In this document: positions 42,700-51,594 of the stretch, piece by piece | Numbering within the stretch: position 1 is the stretch's first letter | How the letters are laid out: every line of letters starts with the position of its first letter | DNA from: Sideroxydans sp. CL21 | GTDB taxonomy: Bacteria; Pseudomonadota; Gammaproteobacteria; Burkholderiales; Gallionellaceae | NCBI RefSeq assembly: GCF_902459525.1 | Contig: NZ_LR699166.1 | Span: 659,501 to 723,500, forward strand | DNA: 64,000 nt | Direction of reading: 5' to 3' | Program-made: the position numbers and the translations under genes | The notes under the pieces: model-generated | Told to the model about the DNA's origin: nothing | The model's database searches: none | Seen by the model: only the letters and a program-made list of their open reading frames with translations

Positions 42700-43124
42700 C
42701 ACAGAAACACAGCAGGCGAGACATTAAACCGCGCTGCCAGTGCCTTCACTTGGCGCGTATTGAGTTCGCGCTTTCCGTTCAGAATGGCAGAAACAATACT
42801 CTGCCCGCCCAGCTCTTCAGCCAAATCCGTTTGCTTCAGGTTGTGCTCTTCCATTAGAAAGGCGAGCACATCGGCAGGTGCTGCCTCGGGCAGGGCTTGC
42901 TGCTTGGCTTCGTAGGCTTCCACATCCTTGGTTACGAGATCGAGTAGCGGCATCAGGCGATGCGATTCATTCGCACCGATGCGGTCGAGCAATTCGTCCA
43001 TCACCGACACGCGGCGTTTGTAATCTTTTTCGCCGGTGATAGCCCCGAGCGGGACGAGTTTGTTTAAGTCCTGCCAGGCAGATTGCACCGAGGCGAGATC
43101 GAGATGACGGTCAACTATGCTCAT
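42699..43124 (-). CDS. HigA-like antitoxin with XRE helix-turn-helix
   Basis: This 141-residue protein has an N-terminal helical region (to ~75), then a helix-turn-helix in KQTDLAEELGGQSIVSAILNG and a C-terminal SPAVFL, as in HigA proteins. It is an antitoxin/repressor that would normally pair with a HigB toxin. The nearest toxin-like gene is the RelE/ParE gene 37 bases upstream, which already has an AbrB-type partner. Confidence 0.8.
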   Translation of the reverse strand: MSIVDRHLDLASVQSAWQDLNKLVPLGAITGEKDYKRRVSVMDELLDRIGANESHRLMPLLDLVTKDVEAYEAKQQALPEAAPADVLAFLMEEHNLKQTDLAEELGGQSIVSAILNGKRELNTRQVKALAARFNVSPAVFL

Positions 43125-43161
43125 TTTTGTTTACTCCTTTTTCTAGCCACGCCGGCTCAGA

Positions 43162-43458
43162 TCACTGCTTTTCAACGAAGCGCGCTTCAATATCCATTGC
43201 CCCGTGCAGTACACGCACGATGCAGACAGTCTGGACATCCTGAAAGAAGATCACGTAATTGCCATAGGCGCAGGAGCGGATGTTTTCGCCCAATTCCGGA
43301 CGGGCGCGAAATGCTTTGGGTGAGGACGCGATTTTGGCGCATTGGTTGCGCAGTTCGGTGACAAAGGTCAAAGCGCGGTGAGGGTTGTCGAGGGCGATGT
43401 AGTCGCCGATGCTTTCAATATCCTGTTCGGCGAGCGGCGAAACAAGGTAACGCGCCAC
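43162..43458 (-). CDS. RelE/ParE-family toxin
   Basis: This 98-residue protein matches the ParE/RelE toxin fold: LVSPLAEQDIESIGDYIA near the start, then RALTFVTELRNQ, RSCAYGNYVIFF and VRVLHGAMDI near the end. ParE toxins inhibit gyrase and RelE toxins cleave mRNA; sequence alone does not separate them, though RVLHGAMDI favours ParE. The gene starts 2 bases after the AbrB-type antitoxin stop. Confidence 0.88.
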   Translation of the reverse strand: MARYLVSPLAEQDIESIGDYIALDNPHRALTFVTELRNQCAKIASSPKAFRARPELGENIRSCAYGNYVIFFQDVQTVCIVRVLHGAMDIEARFVEKQ

Positions 43459-43460
43459 GC

Positions 43461-43715
43461 TTACTTGCCCGTGGCGAGTTTGCGGTATTTGTCTTCCAGA
43501 CGGTCAAAGACCTCGGTGGCGGAAATACTTGGCCCGCTTGCGAGACCTTGTGCGACAGCAGCCTTCAATTGTTCGGCGGAAAGTTTGGGAACCATTTGTA
43601 TACCCGAGCCATTCTGAATCAGTACGAACTCCTGGCCGGGCTGAAGGTGCATAGACTCACGTAACTCTTTGGGAAGTGTGATCTTGTAGTCGCTGGTGAC
43701 AGTGGCGGTGATCAT
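43461..43715 (-). CDS. AbrB/MazE-type antitoxin with ParD-like tail
   Basis: This 84-residue protein has an N-terminal swapped-hairpin AbrB DNA-binding domain (MITATVTSDYKITLPKEL) and a C-terminal tail SATEVFDRLEDKYRKLA that looks like the toxin-binding end of ParD antitoxins. It is the expected first gene and repressor of the ParE pair. The chosen ATG at 43715 is preferred over an upstream one because it gives the compact AbrB length. Confidence 0.82.
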   Translation of the reverse strand: MITATVTSDYKITLPKELRESMHLQPGQEFVLIQNGSGIQMVPKLSAEQLKAAVAQGLASGPSISATEVFDRLEDKYRKLATGK

Positions 43716-43789
43716 TTCGTATATCCTTGACCGAGGGGGTGGGGGCAATTTACACCGGAGCAGAGGGGAGGGCAACAGCGGAAAACGTG

Positions 43790-43816
43790 GAAACCGTGGT
43801 ACGTCCCCTATTGTTC
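43790..43816. repeat. 27-bp direct repeat, copy 2
   Basis: Second copy of the GAAACCGTGGT...GTCCCyTATTGTTC element found at 41692-41718, with 3 mismatches over 27 bases. It overlaps the end of the DUF2971-like gene. Confidence 0.55.
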
Positions 43817-44839
43817 TAACAAGAGGAATTCTTCAATCAGAAATAGTGGTCTGTCCCTGAATATTTTCGCCCCCAATAGTTCTTTAAAAAAAGGTACCTC
43901 GCTTAGTTCCGACGTACTTACTTTTACTTTAATGCCGTATTTCTCATTCACATCGTTTACTAAACCGATGAGCCAATCGGGAGCTTTGGGCGAAACAAAG
44001 ACTTCCTCAATCAGAACATCCAGATTGCAGGGCACCACCTTGCCCATGTCCTTGCACTCAAAGTCCATGATCAAAGCTCGTACTTCTCTTTCATGTTCAA
44101 AGGATTTTCTTTTCCTCCAGAATGCGTCATTTACCCCAGCGTATTCTTTCTTTAGGTCTATGTATCGCACACGACCGATGCTTATCGAGGGGTCCCGGCC
44201 AAGTGCGCTGTATAGACTCTTATATGTTGTTCTAACAGCAACGGCGTTGGCCAAGAAACTCGAATAGAGTCGCCACATGGCTTCTGATTCATGTTCGCTC
44301 TCATGCCAGCAGCTGACGAAAACTCTTTTCTTGTGTGCTTCTCCGCCGCTTTCAAGATCGCTGAGAAGCTTGTTCGCAAGTTGTTCTACTTCTTTCTCGG
44401 AAAGTTCGCACTTATTTCCTTCAGGCGGATTCTTGATTGCGCTACAAAAAAAATCAAAATAGTGAGCATCCCATTTTTCTTTATTTTTCCTTAAGCCTTT
44501 AGCTCCTTCAAAGGTGTCCTCGAAGCAGTCTGTGCGAGTGAAATACAATCCACGAGACGAAAGTAAGCTTACATATTTTGTGAAATCCATATAGCGCCAG
44601 AGTTTGCACTGTGGCGTTGGTACATCATACGGCCGAGGTGAATAGTATCGCTTTATGGTGGGTTCTTTGAGTAATCGAGTGCATTTATCACAGACATACA
44701 ATGGTGCATCGGAGTTGTCGTATCCAAGATTGGCCGTATCACCTTTTTTAAACTTATAACCGCACGCCACGCAAACACCATGATTTTCAAATTCCATTCG
44801 GCGAAGTTCAGTAGTAAACCCATTCGTCATTTTTTCCAT
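43808..44839 (-). CDS. zinc-ribbon plus DUF2971-like protein
   Basis: This 343-residue protein is noticeably more AT-rich than its neighbours, suggesting recent transfer. A CxxC...CxxC zinc ribbon (CVACGYKF, CDKCTRLL) lies at ~23-54. From ~80 the sequence WRYMDFTKYVSLLSSRGLYF, RTDCFEDTFEGAKG, VSCWHESEHESEAMW resembles DUF2971, a family of unknown biochemistry often found in mobile or defence-associated regions. It is monocistronic. The HNH-like first part is a zinc ribbon only; no nuclease His is evident. Confidence 0.65.
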   Translation of the reverse strand: MEKMTNGFTTELRRMEFENHGVCVACGYKFKKGDTANLGYDNSDAPLYVCDKCTRLLKEPTIKRYYSPRPYDVPTPQCKLWRYMDFTKYVSLLSSRGLYFTRTDCFEDTFEGAKGLRKNKEKWDAHYFDFFCSAIKNPPEGNKCELSEKEVEQLANKLLSDLESGGEAHKKRVFVSCWHESEHESEAMWRLYSSFLANAVAVRTTYKSLYSALGRDPSISIGRVRYIDLKKEYAGVNDAFWRKRKSFEHEREVRALIMDFECKDMGKVVPCNLDVLIEEVFVSPKAPDWLIGLVNDVNEKYGIKVKVSTSELSEVPFFKELLGAKIFRDRPLFLIEEFLLLEQ

Positions 44840-44893
44840 AGTTGTTCCACCGAGAGTTAAAACGACTAAGACTAACTAATTCAGCCGAGCTAC

Positions 44894-47389
44894 TTAGACC
44901 AGCTTCTTCAACTGATAAATCAGCTCCAGCGCTTCCTTCGGACTCAACTCATCCGGTTGCAAATCGCGCAGTGATTGCAACACCGGATGCTCTTCCGGTT
45001 CCGGCAGTTCCGGTTTCTTGTCGAACAGGTCGCCCTGCAGATTTTGCGCGGCGCTGTTCTGTTCCAGTTTGAGCAGTTGCTTCTTCGCGGCGCGGATGAC
45101 GTCGTTGGGCACGCCTGCCAATGCGGCGACTTGCAGGCCGTAGCTCTGGCTGGCAGCGCCTTCGTTAACAGAGTGCAGGAAGACGATGCTGTGCTGGTGT
45201 TCGATGGCGGCGAGGTGGACGTTGGCGAGCTGAGCGAATTCTTCGGCCAGCCGCGTGAGTTCGAAATAATGCGTGGCGAACAGGGTGTAGCTGCGGTTCT
45301 TTTCCAGCAGGTGGCGCGCGATGGCGTAGGCGAGGGCGAGGCCGTCGAAGGTGCTGGTGCCGCGCCCGATCTCGTCCACCAGCACCAGGCTCTTCTCGGT
45401 GGCGTTGTGCAGGATGTTGGCGGCCTCGGTCATCTCGACCATGAAGGTGGAGCGCCCGCTGGCGAGGTCGTCCGATGCGCCGATGCGCGTGAAAATCTGG
45501 TCGATCTCGCCCAGCACCGCAGCCTGTGCGGGAACGAAGCAGCCGACATGCGCGAGCAGCGCGATGATGGCGACCTGACGCATGTAGGTGGATTTACCGC
45601 CCATGTTGGGGCCGGTGATTAGCAGCGTGCGGCGCGCGTCGTTGAGCGTGGTGTCGTTCGGCGTGAACTGATCGACTTGCGCTTCCACTACCGGATGCCT
45701 ACCTTTGGCGATGTTGATCCGCGCATCGTCGGCGAATTGAGGAGCGCTGAAGTTCAGCGTGGCGGCGCGTTCGGCGAAGGTGGCGAGCACGTCCAGTTCG
45801 GCGATGGCGGCGGCGATGCGCTGCAGTTGCGGGATGAACGGCGCGAGCTGGTCCAGCAATTGTTCGTAGAGAAATTTTTCGCGCGCCAAAGCGCGGTCGT
45901 TGGCGGAAAGCGCCTTGTCCTCGAAGGCCTTCAGTTCCGGCGTGATGTAGCGCTCGACGTTCTTCAGCGTCTGGCGGCGGCGGTAGTCGTCCGGCACTTT
46001 GTCGGCGTTGGCGAAACTCACCTCGATGTAGAAGCCGTGCACGCGGTTGTATTCCACCTTCAGCTTGTCGATGCCGGTGCGGGCGCGTTCGCGCAGTTCC
46101 AGCTCCATCAGGAAATCGCCGCAGTTGGTCTGGATGCCGCGCAGTTCGTCCAGTTCGGGGTCGAAGCCGTCGGCGATTACGCCGCCTTCGCGGAGGATGG
46201 AGGACGGTTCGGGTTTGAGGGTTTTTTGGAGCAACTCGACCAATTCATTTCCCGTTCGCCCTGAGCTTGTCGAAGGGTTGACGGGCGTGCCCGCCGGGAG
46301 GGAATTCTCAGGTCCGCCGGCGCGTTGCGCCGATCCTTCGACAGGCTCAGGACGAACGGACAGAAGGAACGCATCGGCCAGTTGCCGGATGAGTGTGGCA
46401 TCACTCTTCCCCAGCGCGGCGTGGAGTTGAGGCAAGGTCAGCAACGTATCGCGCAGACCCGAAAGGTCGCGCGGACGGGCGCTGCGCAGGGCGATGCGGG
46501 CGGTGATGCGTTCTACGTCGACGCTAGGATTCAGGTGGTCGTGGACTTGGGGGTAAAGCTCCCTCGCCCCTTGGGAGAGGGTTGGGGTGAGGGAATGTTC
46601 AGTGAGTACCTCACCATTTCTTCCCTCACCCCCAGCCCCTCTCCCGGAGGGCGAGGGGAGCAGGAGTTGTTCCACCGCATCCAGTCTGGCTTGCAGCGTA
46701 GCTCGGTCGCGTAGCGGATGATGCAACCAGTTTGCCAGCAGACGGCTGCCCATGTTGGTGGCGCAGGTGTCGCGCAGCGCCAGCATGTGTGTGGAGTATT
46801 CGTCGAGCTCGGACAGAATGTGCGAAGACACCAGCAGGGTCATTCCGTCGGCCTGCAGCTGGCGGAACAATGTGGCCAAGCTGGCGCGCGCTTCGGGATC
46901 GAGGCCGGACGCGGGTTCGTCCAGCAGCAGCACTTTGGGCTGGTGGATGATGGCCTGACCGATGGCGACGCGCTGGCGCAGGCCGCGCGACAGGCTGCCA
47001 CTGGTCTGCTGCAGGCGGTCGATCAGGTTAAGCTGCCGTGCCGTGCGCTCGATCGCGGCGGGGATGTCGGCTTCCGGCAGGCCTTGCGCGGCAGCGGCGT
47101 ATTCCAGGCAGCGTGCCACGGTGAGGTCCTGGTAGAGACCGAAGAAATCCGAGAGGTAACCCATGACGCGGTGCACGTCGCGAGTCCGGTCGCTGACATC
47201 CATGTCGGCAACCGTGATGGTGCCCGTGAGCGGTGTCTCCAGTCCGGCGATGCAGCGCATCAGCGTGGTCTTGCCCGCACCGTTGGGGCCGACCAGTGCG
47301 GTGACGCTGCCGTTGGCGACGGTCAGTGTCACATCGTTGAGTGCGCGATGGCCGGGGTAGTCGAAGGTGAGATTGGTTATTTCGATCAT
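44894..47389 (-). CDS. ABC ATPase fused to MutS lacking mismatch-recognition domains
   Basis: An 831-residue open frame. Residues 1-~205 are an ABC-2-type transporter ATPase: Walker A GPNGAGKT (34-41), signature SLSRGLRQR (132-140), Walker B VLLLDEP (153-159), switch His region SSHIL. At [13 protein letters not shown] (~46769) it turns into MutS domain III, then clamp (domain IV) and the MutS ATPase ([10 protein letters not shown] 592-601; [10 protein letters not shown] 671-680) and the C-terminal dimer region. MutS domains I and II, with the Phe-x-Glu mismatch reader, are absent. Two palindromic repeats are read through in frame at residues ~243-277 and ~344-383. It may be an in-frame deletion, decay or an assembly join. 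Confidence 0.8.
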   Translation of the reverse strand: MIEITNLTFDYPGHRALNDVTLTVANGSVTALVGPNGAGKTTLMRCIAGLETPLTGTITVADMDVSDRTRDVHRVMGYLSDFFGLYQDLTVARCLEYAAAAQGLPEADIPAAIERTARQLNLIDRLQQTSGSLSRGLRQRVAIGQAIIHQPKVLLLDEPASGLDPEARASLATLFRQLQADGMTLLVSSHILSELDEYSTHMLALRDTCATNMGSRLLANWLHHPLRDRATLQARLDAVEQLLLPSPSGRGAGGEGRNGEVLTEHSLTPTLSQGARELYPQVHDHLNPSVDVERITARIALRSARPRDLSGLRDTLLTLPQLHAALGKSDATLIRQLADAFLLSVRPEPVEGSAQRAGGPENSLPAGTPVNPSTSSGRTGNELVELLQKTLKPEPSSILREGGVIADGFDPELDELRGIQTNCGDFLMELELRERARTGIDKLKVEYNRVHGFYIEVSFANADKVPDDYRRRQTLKNVERYITPELKAFEDKALSANDRALAREKFLYEQLLDQLAPFIPQLQRIAAAIAELDVLATFAERAATLNFSAPQFADDARINIAKGRHPVVEAQVDQFTPNDTTLNDARRTLLITGPNMGGKSTYMRQVAIIALLAHVGCFVPAQAAVLGEIDQIFTRIGASDDLASGRSTFMVEMTEAANILHNATEKSLVLVDEIGRGTSTFDGLALAYAIARHLLEKNRSYTLFATHYFELTRLAEEFAQLANVHLAAIEHQHSIVFLHSVNEGAASQSYGLQVAALAGVPNDVIRAAKKQLLKLEQNSAAQNLQGDLFDKKPELPEPEEHPVLQSLRDLQPDELSPKEALELIYQLKKLV
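46253..46358. repeat. in-frame palindromic repeat inside mutS part, element 2
   Basis: Arms CGTTCGCCCTGAGCTTGTCG (46253-) and CCTTCGACAGGCTCAGGACG (46335-) form an inverted repeat, 22 of 24 positions pairing. This is the common betaproteobacterial palindrome read as VRPEPVEG...[10 protein letters not shown] in protein. It interrupts MutS domain III without breaking the frame. Confidence 0.75.
46561..46659. repeat. in-frame palindromic repeat inside mutS part, element 1
   Basis: The element runs from CCCTCGCCCCTTGGGAGAGG to CCGGAGGGCGAGGGG, with TTGGGGTGAGGG pairing to CCCTCACCCC. It is a dispersed repeat translated here as [12 protein letters not shown]...[11 protein letters not shown]. It adds ~35 residues to MutS domain III and leaves the frame open. 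Confidence 0.75.
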
Positions 47390-47418
47390 TGCGGTTTCTT
47401 TATGGTTCGTTCGGTCAG

Positions 47419-48069
47419 TCAGGAGATTTTAACCACGATGTCGTGCAGGCGGTTGGCGCATAGCGCCATGTTCTCGGCGGCATTGGTCAGGTGCCGGTAG
47501 ATCTCGCGGCGCTTGAACATGTTGATGTAGTCGCTGCCCTCGAACAAGATGGGCAGTGCCACGCGGTACAGCTTCTCGGCGTGGCGTTCGGCCTTGCGCG
47601 CCTCGTCTGCGTTCAGTGCGGCGGTGGCGGGCGTAGTGCCCAGTTTGGCAAAGCCGTTGGCCAGCGCATCGACGCCTTCCTTGATGCAATGCGAGATGTC
47701 GCGCATGAATGCATCCGGCGTGACGCCGAGCACGTCCATCTCGTGCACTGTGGTCTTGCAGTACATCACGATCTCGTCGAGTGCAAAGATGGCACGGTAG
47801 ATGTCCTCACGGTCAATCGGGGTGGAGAAGGCGTCGTTGAGTTCGTGCAGGTTGCGCATCTTGATGAGGTCGGCTTCATGCACGTCCAGCTTGAGCGTCT
47901 CGGCGATCTTCGGGTCGCCGTGTTCCATGTATTCGACCAGCAGGTTGACGGTCTTCGCGACCATGATGGTCTGTTCGGTGAGCATGTGGAAGAAGTCGGG
48001 CACCTTGGGGAAGACCCTGTCCAGGATTCTTGCAAGCAGGGTTTTGGAAGCTTCGGGCATGGGGTTCAC
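47419..48069 (-). CDS. PhoU-like DUF47 accessory protein of Pit transporter
   Basis: This 216-residue all-helical DUF47/PhoU-like protein includes [34 protein letters not shown] and [29 protein letters not shown] at the end. Its start (GTG at 48069 or ATG at 48060) abuts the stop of the pit gene, so they form an operon. Such proteins are thought to regulate the low-affinity phosphate transporter. Confidence 0.88.
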   Translation of the reverse strand: MNPMPEASKTLLARILDRVFPKVPDFFHMLTEQTIMVAKTVNLLVEYMEHGDPKIAETLKLDVHEADLIKMRNLHELNDAFSTPIDREDIYRAIFALDEIVMYCKTTVHEMDVLGVTPDAFMRDISHCIKEGVDALANGFAKLGTTPATAALNADEARKAERHAEKLYRVALPILFEGSDYINMFKRREIYRHLTNAAENMALCANRLHDIVVKIS

Positions 48070-49104
48070 TCAGGTAAATGCGCGGACGAGAAGATAGCAG
48101 CAAATCGACATCAATGCCGCGCCGGGTATGGTGATCAACCAGGTGGTGGCGATCTCGAAGGCCTTGTTCCAGCGCACGGCTTTGGGCCGTTCGGAGGCGC
48201 CGATGCCCATGATGGAAGAGGCGACCACGTGGGTGGTGGAGACGGGTGCGCCGAACAGCGATGAGCTGAAGATGACAGTGGCCGCAGTCATCTGCGAATC
48301 CAGCGCATGCAGCGGGCGGATCTTGTAGATGGAAAAGCCCAGCGTGCGCACGATCTGCCATCCGCCGGAAAGGATGCCCAGCGTGATGGCGCAGGAGCAG
48401 ACGACGATCACCCACAGCGGCACTTCAAACGTCGGGATGAAACCGCCTAGCAGCAGCACCAGCGTCAGGATGCCCATGCTCTTCTGAGCATCGTTGGCGC
48501 CGTGCGAGAAAGCGAGTCCGGCCGAGGTGACGAATTGCAGGTGGCGCAGGTCGCGGTTGATGGACGGATGGGCGCCGCGCAGCAAGCGCAGCATGATCTT
48601 GTGCAGCACGAAGCCGACCCAGAAACCGATGATGGGCGAAAGGATCAGGGCGGCGACCACTTTGGTGACGCCGTTCAGTTCGCCGTGCAACAGGTCGCCG
48701 AATCCCCAGGCGACATGGTCGGCCCCGGTAGCGACCACCACCACGCCGGCCAATCCGCCCACCATGGCATGCGACGAAGAGGAAGGGATGCCGCGCCACC
48801 AGGTCAGCAGGTTCCATGCGATGGCGCCGACCAGGCCGCACAGCACGATGGTCAGGGACAGTTCGCGGTCGAGATCGTCCAGCGTGATGAGCTTGCCTAT
48901 GGTGTTGGCGACCGCCGTGCCACCCAGCAGCGGGCCGAGGAATTCGAAGAAGGCCACCAGCACAACGGCCTGCACCGGCGTCATCGCGCGCGAGGCGATG
49001 ACCGTGGCGATGATGTTGGCGGCGTCATGGAAGCCGTTGGTGTACTCGAAGATCAGGACGATGAGGATGGTCGCGATCGCGAGGACGAATAGGGTGGACT
49101 CCAT
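48070..49104 (-). CDS. pit: Pit-type inorganic phosphate transporter
   Basis: This 344-residue membrane protein has ten or so helices and the PiT signatures FEYTNGFHDAANIIATVIAS near residue 20 and FSHGANDAQKSMGIL (~200). It carries out low-affinity phosphate (or metal-phosphate) uptake by ion symport. It is shorter than the E. coli PitA (499) because the central loop is small, which is common for this subfamily. It is the first gene of the pit-DUF47 operon. Confidence 0.93.
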   Translation of the reverse strand: MESTLFVLAIATILIVLIFEYTNGFHDAANIIATVIASRAMTPVQAVVLVAFFEFLGPLLGGTAVANTIGKLITLDDLDRELSLTIVLCGLVGAIAWNLLTWWRGIPSSSSHAMVGGLAGVVVVATGADHVAWGFGDLLHGELNGVTKVVAALILSPIIGFWVGFVLHKIMLRLLRGAHPSINRDLRHLQFVTSAGLAFSHGANDAQKSMGILTLVLLLGGFIPTFEVPLWVIVVCSCAITLGILSGGWQIVRTLGFSIYKIRPLHALDSQMTAATVIFSSSLFGAPVSTTHVVASSIMGIGASERPKAVRWNKAFEIATTWLITIPGAALMSICCYLLVRAFT

Positions 49105-49131
49105 GTCGGCGGGAGGAGGGCTTGTTCAGCG

Positions 49132-49929
49132 TCAGGCTTTGAGTCCCGGGGTCAGGTGCGGCGCAATGATCTCGAGCAATTGCGGGTGGATGAAGGGATT
49201 GCCCGCGCATACATGGCCGCTCTGGAGGAAGCCATCCGTTCCTTGCAGGTCGCTGACCATGCCGCCCGCTTCGGTAATCAGCAGGCATCCGGCGGCCATG
49301 TCCCAGGGTTTGAGACCTGTCTCGAAGAAACCGTCATAACGGCCTGCTGCTGTCCATGCCAGGTCCAGCGAGGCTGCACCGGGCCGGCGCAGTCCGGCAC
49401 TCTTCTGCATGACGTCTTTGAAGACGCCGAGGTAGGCGTCCATATGCTGCATATTCGAATAGGGGAAGCCGGTGCAGATCAGGCTGTCGGCCATTTCCTT
49501 GCGCTTGCTCACGCGCAAACGCTTGTCGTTGAGGAAGGCGCCGCGGCCGCGCGTGGCGGTGAACAGGTCGTTTTTGGTCGGGTCGTAGATGACAGCCTGG
49601 GTCAGCACGCCGTTGTGCTGCAGTCCGATGGAGACGGCATATTGCGGAACGCCGTGCAGGAAATTGGTCGTACCGTCGAGAGGGTCGATGATCCAGACGT
49701 ATTCCGACTGGCCTTGGGCGCCGCTCTCTTCTGCTAGAATTGCGTGGCTCGGATAGGCGTCATGCAGGGCTTCGATGATGATGCGCTCGGCGGCGCGATC
49801 CACTTCGCTGACGTAATCCGCATGGGATTTTTTGGTCACGGTGAGGTGGTCGAGATTATCGCCGGCACGGTAGATCAATTTGCCTGCGCGAATAGCGGCC
49901 TTCACCGCGATGTTGAGCATGGGGTGCAT
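49132..49929 (-). CDS. suhB: inositol monophosphatase family protein SuhB
   Basis: This 265-residue Mg-dependent phosphatase has LAEESGAQ (Glu metal ligand), [17 protein letters not shown] and [17 protein letters not shown] motifs. SuhB also associates with rRNA antitermination complexes in E. coli. Length and motifs are normal. It is divergent from trmJ, with a 62-base gap. Confidence 0.94.
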   Translation of the reverse strand: MHPMLNIAVKAAIRAGKLIYRAGDNLDHLTVTKKSHADYVSEVDRAAERIIIEALHDAYPSHAILAEESGAQGQSEYVWIIDPLDGTTNFLHGVPQYAVSIGLQHNGVLTQAVIYDPTKNDLFTATRGRGAFLNDKRLRVSKRKEMADSLICTGFPYSNMQHMDAYLGVFKDVMQKSAGLRRPGAASLDLAWTAAGRYDGFFETGLKPWDMAAGCLLITEAGGMVSDLQGTDGFLQSGHVCAGNPFIHPQLLEIIAPHLTPGLKA

Positions 49930-49991
49930 ATCAGTACGACCTTTTTAATGAGCTGGGGAAATCCGGCGCGTATTTTAGTTGGTATTGCGTT

Positions 49992-50879
49992 TTGAATAAA
50001 CCTAATAGTTTTGGGTGCGAGGGGGTCGCTGCAGAGCAGCGGGGTTCCCTTCGGCCTCCCCATGTGCGAGAGGGTGATGCTGAAAGCATCGGGTCCCCCT
50101 CGGCCTCCCCACTGCGGGGATACGGGGACAACATCCGTGTGGTGCTCAGTCACACCACCCATCCCGGCAACATCGGTGCAGCTGCACGGGCGATGAAAAC
50201 GATGGGGCTGCAACATCTGTATCTCATCAATCCGCGTTATTTCCCCGATCCGCAGGCGTCTGCAATGGCAGCTGGGGCGGACGACATCCTGCTGAATGCC
50301 GTGGTGTGCAAATCGATCGACGAGGCATTGCAGGGCGTGGTGTTCACCGTGGCGATGACGGCGCGCCTGCGCGATATCTCCATCGCGGTGAAAACGCCGC
50401 GTGAGGCGATGCCGGAAGTGTTGCTGCAGGCCGCGACGCACCCTGTGGCCTTGTTGTTTGGCACCGAGATGTCCGGCCTGACCAACGAGGAGATGGGTAA
50501 AGCACAGCTGGGGGTGAACATTCCGGCGCATCCCGACTTTTCTTCGCTCAACATCGCCGCTGCGGTACAGGTGGTCGCTTATGAACTGAGTGTGGCGGCG
50601 GAAAGCTACAGGCTGGTCTTGCCCGAGATCGAACCTGCCACGCATGAGCGGGTCGAAGGTTTATATGCCCATCTGGAAAAGACGCTGTTCGAGATCGGTT
50701 TCTTCACCACGCAGAACCCGGCGCGGCTGATGCAGCGCCTGCGCCGCCTGTACTCGCGTACCCGCTTGGAGGATGAGGAGATCAACATTCTGCGCGGTAT
50801 GCTGACTGTGGCAACCGAGTACAATGCCCGTCTGAAAAAACGTTATGCGGAAGAGCATCCGGATGTTCAAGAACATTAG
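49992..50879 (+). CDS. trmJ: TrmJ, tRNA Cm32/Um32 methyltransferase
   Basis: This 295-residue SPOUT-class methyltransferase modifies C32/U32 of tRNA using SAM. The conserved part begins [20 protein letters not shown] at residue ~47 and continues to [13 protein letters not shown] (SAM-binding knot) and [14 protein letters not shown]. The N-terminus, starting at a TTG codon, contains ~35 residues encoded by a 49-bp tandem repeat. A GTG at 50139 or nearby could instead start the protein just before the conserved domain, leaving the repeats in the leader. The end overlaps cysE by 17 bases. Confidence 0.9.
   Translation: MNKPNSFGCEGVAAEQRGSLRPPHVREGDAESIGSPSASPLRGYGDNIRVVLSHTTHPGNIGAAARAMKTMGLQHLYLINPRYFPDPQASAMAAGADDILLNAVVCKSIDEALQGVVFTVAMTARLRDISIAVKTPREAMPEVLLQAATHPVALLFGTEMSGLTNEEMGKAQLGVNIPAHPDFSSLNIAAAVQVVAYELSVAAESYRLVLPEIEPATHERVEGLYAHLEKTLFEIGFFTTQNPARLMQRLRRLYSRTRLEDEEINILRGMLTVATEYNARLKKRYAEEHPDVQEH
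50015..50112 (+). repeat. 49-bp tandem direct repeat at trmJ 5' end
   Basis: Two adjacent 49-base units each begin GTGCGAG and end CGGCCTCCCCA(T/C). Within each is a short hairpin, GCTGC-AGA-GCAGC in the first and GATGCT-GAA-AGCATC in the second, so the pairing is kept though the arm bases differ. It is read in frame with trmJ from the TTG start, or lies in its leader if the start is later. Confidence 0.8.
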
Positions 50880-51594
50880 AGAAGACATCTCCAGCGTATT
50901 CGACCGCGATCCGGCGGCGCGCACCACCTTTGAGGTGATCACCTGCTACCCCGGCTTGCACGCGCGCATCTTCCATCGCTTAACCAACACGCTGTGGCAC
51001 GCCAATTTCAAGTGGCTGGCACGTTTTATTTCGCATATTGCACGCGGATTTACCGGCATCGAGATCCATCCGGGCGCGACTATCGGGCGGCGATTCTTCA
51101 TCGACCACGGAATGGGTGTGGTTATCGGGGAAACTGCAGAGATTGGCGACGATGTCACTATGTATCATGGTGTTACGCTGGGCGGAACGTCGTGGAAAGA
51201 GGGCAAGCGCCATCCGACCTTGGGCAACGGCGTGGTGATCGGGGCGGGTGCGAAGATTCTGGGCCCTATCCATATTGGCGACGGCGCGAAAATCGGGTCC
51301 AACGCAGTGGTAGTTAAAGATGTGCCGGCAGGTGCCACAGCGGCAGGGATTCCTGCGCGAATTCTGGATGAAGAAAAGAAAATTCCCTCTGGATTCAATG
51401 CATACGGTGTTGGGAATGACAAAGACGATCCACTTTCCAAAGCCATCCACGGCCTGTTGGGGCATAGCGTCACGGTTGATCAGCGCATAGAATTTATTCT
51501 GCAGCAGTTGGAAAAGATGGGTGTGCGTGTAGAAGAAGAGCGGGCGACCGCCGATAAGTTCGATCCAAAACATTTGAATAAAATTGTTGATTAA
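50863..51594 (+). CDS. cysE: serine O-acetyltransferase
   Basis: This 243-residue CysE makes O-acetylserine for cysteine synthesis. After an N-terminal helical domain, a hexapeptide left-handed beta-helix runs through [39 protein letters not shown] and [19 protein letters not shown]. The short length is like the SAT form that often precedes iscR, supplying cysteine to IscS. The ATG at 50863 overlaps trmJ. Confidence 0.94.
   Translation: MFKNIREDISSVFDRDPAARTTFEVITCYPGLHARIFHRLTNTLWHANFKWLARFISHIARGFTGIEIHPGATIGRRFFIDHGMGVVIGETAEIGDDVTMYHGVTLGGTSWKEGKRHPTLGNGVVIGAGAKILGPIHIGDGAKIGSNAVVVKDVPAGATAAGIPARILDEEKKIPSGFNAYGVGNDKDDPLSKAIHGLLGHSVTVDQRIEFILQQLEKMGVRVEEERATADKFDPKHLNKIVD

Noticed and set aside
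40957-44839. Prophage or integrative element
   Set aside because: No integrase, transposase, phage structural genes or tRNA-linked attachment site is visible; only toxin-antitoxin and small unknown genes are present.
50015-50112. CRISPR-like array
   Set aside because: There are only two adjacent 49-bp units with no spacers and no cas genes nearby, so this is a tandem repeat and not CRISPR.
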